64,000 bases of DNA from Rhodoluna sp. (GTDB lineage Bacteria; Actinomycetota; Actinomycetes; Actinomycetales; Microbacteriaceae), in the NCBI RefSeq assembly GCF_024641065.1, contig NZ_JAHEDV010000001.1, positions 62,001 through 126,000 on the forward strand, read 5' to 3'. How positions within the stretch are numbered: the stretch's first letter is position 1; every line of letters starts with the position of its first letter. This document shows, one piece after another, positions 61,783 through 64,000 of the stretch. The notes under the pieces are model-generated. The model did no database searches. It was not told the origin of the DNA and saw only the letters and a list, made by a program, of their open reading frames with translations. The position numbers and the translations under genes were made by a program.

Positions 61783-62568
61783 TTATAGAGCGATGTGCTT
61801 CTGGAAGCGCGAGATACCGCTGAATTCTTCAGCGTCTAGGCTTGCTCCACCAACTAGTACGCCATCAACCTCGGTGCTGCGCAAGAAACCAGCAACGTTG
61901 GCAGCCTTAACTGAACCACCATAAAGAATTCTGGTTGCCTGAGCTAGTTCTTCGCCAAACTCAGCCACCAAAGCTTCGCGGATCTTTCCGCAAACTGATG
62001 CAGCTTCTTCAGCGGTGGCAACCTTTCCAGTTCCGATTGCCCAAACTGGCTCATAAGCGATTACGAACTCACCCAGTTTGTCGTGACCGGCAAGAGCAGC
62101 CAGGGCCTGACGCACTGGAACGGCACTCTGGCCTTCAGTTTCGAGCTCCTCTAGGGTTTCACCAACGCAAATAACTGGAACTAGACCGTGGCGGAATGCC
62201 GCTGCGGTCTTAGCCTGAACGGTGTCATCGCCTTCGTTGTGGTACTGACGACGTTCGCTGTGGCCGATTAGGACGTACTTGACGTCGAGTTTGCTAAGGA
62301 ACGCACCTGAGATTTCGCCGGTGTAAGCACCTGAGTCAAACTTCGAAAGGTCTTGTGCGCCAAGGCCAAGCTCAAACTTCTCTGCATCGATCAGCGTCTG
62401 AACGGTGCGCAGGTCTGTGAATGGAGGAAAAACCACTACCTCGGTTGACTTGAAGTCGTGAGCTGCATCCTTGAGGGTATATGCCAGCTTCTGCACCAAA
62501 GCAATAGCTTGCTGGTGGTCTAGGTTCATTTTCCAGTTGCCAGCAATTAGCGGAACGCGGTTAGCCAT
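61783..62568 (-). CDS. tpiA: Triosephosphate isomerase
   Basis: AGNWKMNLDH, GHSERRQYHNE, AYEPVWAIGTGK. Confidence 0.98.
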   Translation of the reverse strand: MANRVPLIAGNWKMNLDHQQAIALVQKLAYTLKDAAHDFKSTEVVVFPPFTDLRTVQTLIDAEKFELGLGAQDLSKFDSGAYTGEISGAFLSKLDVKYVLIGHSERRQYHNEGDDTVQAKTAAAFRHGLVPVICVGETLEELETEGQSAVPVRQALAALAGHDKLGEFVIAYEPVWAIGTGKVATAEEAASVCGKIREALVAEFGEELAQATRILYGGSVKAANVAGFLRSTEVDGVLVGGASLDAEEFSGISRFQKHIAL

Positions 62569-62592
62569 GGTGATCTCCGATTTAGTTAGAAA

Positions 62593-63795
62593 TTAGTTAA
62601 GAACGTCTAGGCCGGGAAGGTTTTTGCCTTCAAGGAACTCTAGGCTGGCGCCACCACCAGTTGAAATGTGGCCAAATTGGCTGTCTTCAAAGCCAAGGAT
62701 GCGCACTGCAGCGGCAGAGTCTCCGCCACCAACGACGCTCAGTCCATCAACTTCGGTCAGGGCCTTAGCCACTGCGCGAGTACCACCGGCGAATGCATCA
62801 ATCTCGAATACACCCATTGGGCCATTCCAGAAAACAGTCTTTGCTGATGCTACTTCTGAGGCGAAGCGTGCAGCTGAAACCGGCCCGATGTCTAGGCCTA
62901 GACCTTTCTCACCAAATGGAGAAGACTCAATTGCATCTGCTGGAGTAATTGCTACATCTGCATCAGCACCGAATTTTGATGCAACCACGATGTCGGTAGG
63001 AAGAATGACTTCTACGCCAAGCTCGGCAGCACGCTTTAGATACTCTTTGCAAGTTTCGATTTGGTCAGCTTCAAGAAGGCTTGAACCCACCTTGAAGCCT
63101 TGAGCAGCTAAGAATGTGAAGACCATACCGCCACCGACAAGCAACTTGTTGACGGTAGGTAGAAGGTGGTCGATAACGCCAAGCTTGTCTGAAACCTTTG
63201 AACCACCCAATACAACTGCGTATGGTCGCTCAGGGGTGCTGGTCAAGCGGGTAAGTACATCGAGTTCTTTCTCGATAAGTAGACCGCAAGAACTAGGCAA
63301 TGCCTTGGCAAGTTCGTAAACCGAAGCTTGCTTGCGGTGTACCACACCAAAACCGTCGCTGACGAAGAAGTCACCGAACTCGGCCAATTTAGCTGCAAAC
63401 GCCTCGCGCTCAGCTGCATCCTTGCTGGTTTCTGCCGCATTGAAGCGCAGGTTCTCAAGAACCACCACACCACCGCGAGCTAATGCTTTAACAGCACCTT
63501 TGGCTTCGCTACCGACGGTGTCAGTCGCGAAGAAAACTGGTTGGCCAAGTAGCTCACCCAAGCGCTTTGCAGCTGGCTCGAGTGAGTACTTGGCATCAGG
63601 CGCACCCTCTGGGCGGCCAAGGTGTGAAATAACAACAACCTTGGCGCCCTGGTCGACCAAATACTTGATGGTAGGTAGTGATGCAACGATTCGGCCGTCA
63701 TCGGTGATGCGGGTTCCATCTAGAGGAACGTTGAAGTCGCAGCGGATTACTACCCGCTTTCCGTCAAGGTTAGGCAGGTCGGAGAGTTTACGCAT
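62593..63795 (-). CDS. pgk: Phosphoglycerate kinase
   Basis: VVIRCDFNVPLDG, SHLGRPEGAPD, GGGDSAAAV. Confidence 0.98.
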   Translation of the reverse strand: MRKLSDLPNLDGKRVVIRCDFNVPLDGTRITDDGRIVASLPTIKYLVDQGAKVVVISHLGRPEGAPDAKYSLEPAAKRLGELLGQPVFFATDTVGSEAKGAVKALARGGVVVLENLRFNAAETSKDAAEREAFAAKLAEFGDFFVSDGFGVVHRKQASVYELAKALPSSCGLLIEKELDVLTRLTSTPERPYAVVLGGSKVSDKLGVIDHLLPTVNKLLVGGGMVFTFLAAQGFKVGSSLLEADQIETCKEYLKRAAELGVEVILPTDIVVASKFGADADVAITPADAIESSPFGEKGLGLDIGPVSAARFASEVASAKTVFWNGPMGVFEIDAFAGGTRAVAKALTEVDGLSVVGGGDSAAAVRILGFEDSQFGHISTGGGASLEFLEGKNLPGLDVLN

Positions 63796-63839
63796 TTTGA
63801 TCTTTCTCGACAGCCGAAGCCGTCAAATTTTGGTAAGGC

Positions 63840-64000
<161 letters not shown>

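Overview
The window is a dense, intact stretch of actinobacterial core genome, with about 68 protein genes and one tRNA. Gene content and order suggest a streamlined Microbacteriaceae of the Luna/Rhodoluna/Aquiluna type; this placement is inference. Main blocks: class II RNR 3' end and pyrD; cytochrome aa3/bc1 respiratory cluster (ctaCDF, qcrBAC, ctaE) with divergent trpD; rbpA-ppm-lnt; helY-tatC-tatA-pafC-pafB-FKBP-trmI; tRNA-Leu(GAG) and sirtuin; metH/metF; rpmE2; glgA(M)/glgC-serB; SURF1; sufBDC-sufT; ctaA, photolyase and ctaB; tkt-tal-pgi-zwf-opcA-pgl; and an rbpA paralogue-secG-tpiA-pgk-gap. I saw no CRISPR array, transposon, prophage, defence island or rRNA. The most interesting signals are mostly non-coding or concern what is missing. 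(i) A ~165-nt chain of four tight hairpins plus a terminator lies downstream of rpmE2, next to an imperfect duplication of the rpmE2 3' end; compensatory G-U evidence favours the minus strand. (ii) At least twelve genes have a TANNNT box 6-8 nt upstream of the start codon and no Shine-Dalgarno, implying widespread leaderless initiation, including mirror-image promoters between glgA and glgC. (iii) The usual Pup/proteasome block appears absent between trmI and FKBP/pafB, while pafBC are kept. (iv) A sigma-R-like promoter motif lies upstream of rbpA. (v) There is a stand-alone TipAS-domain protein.
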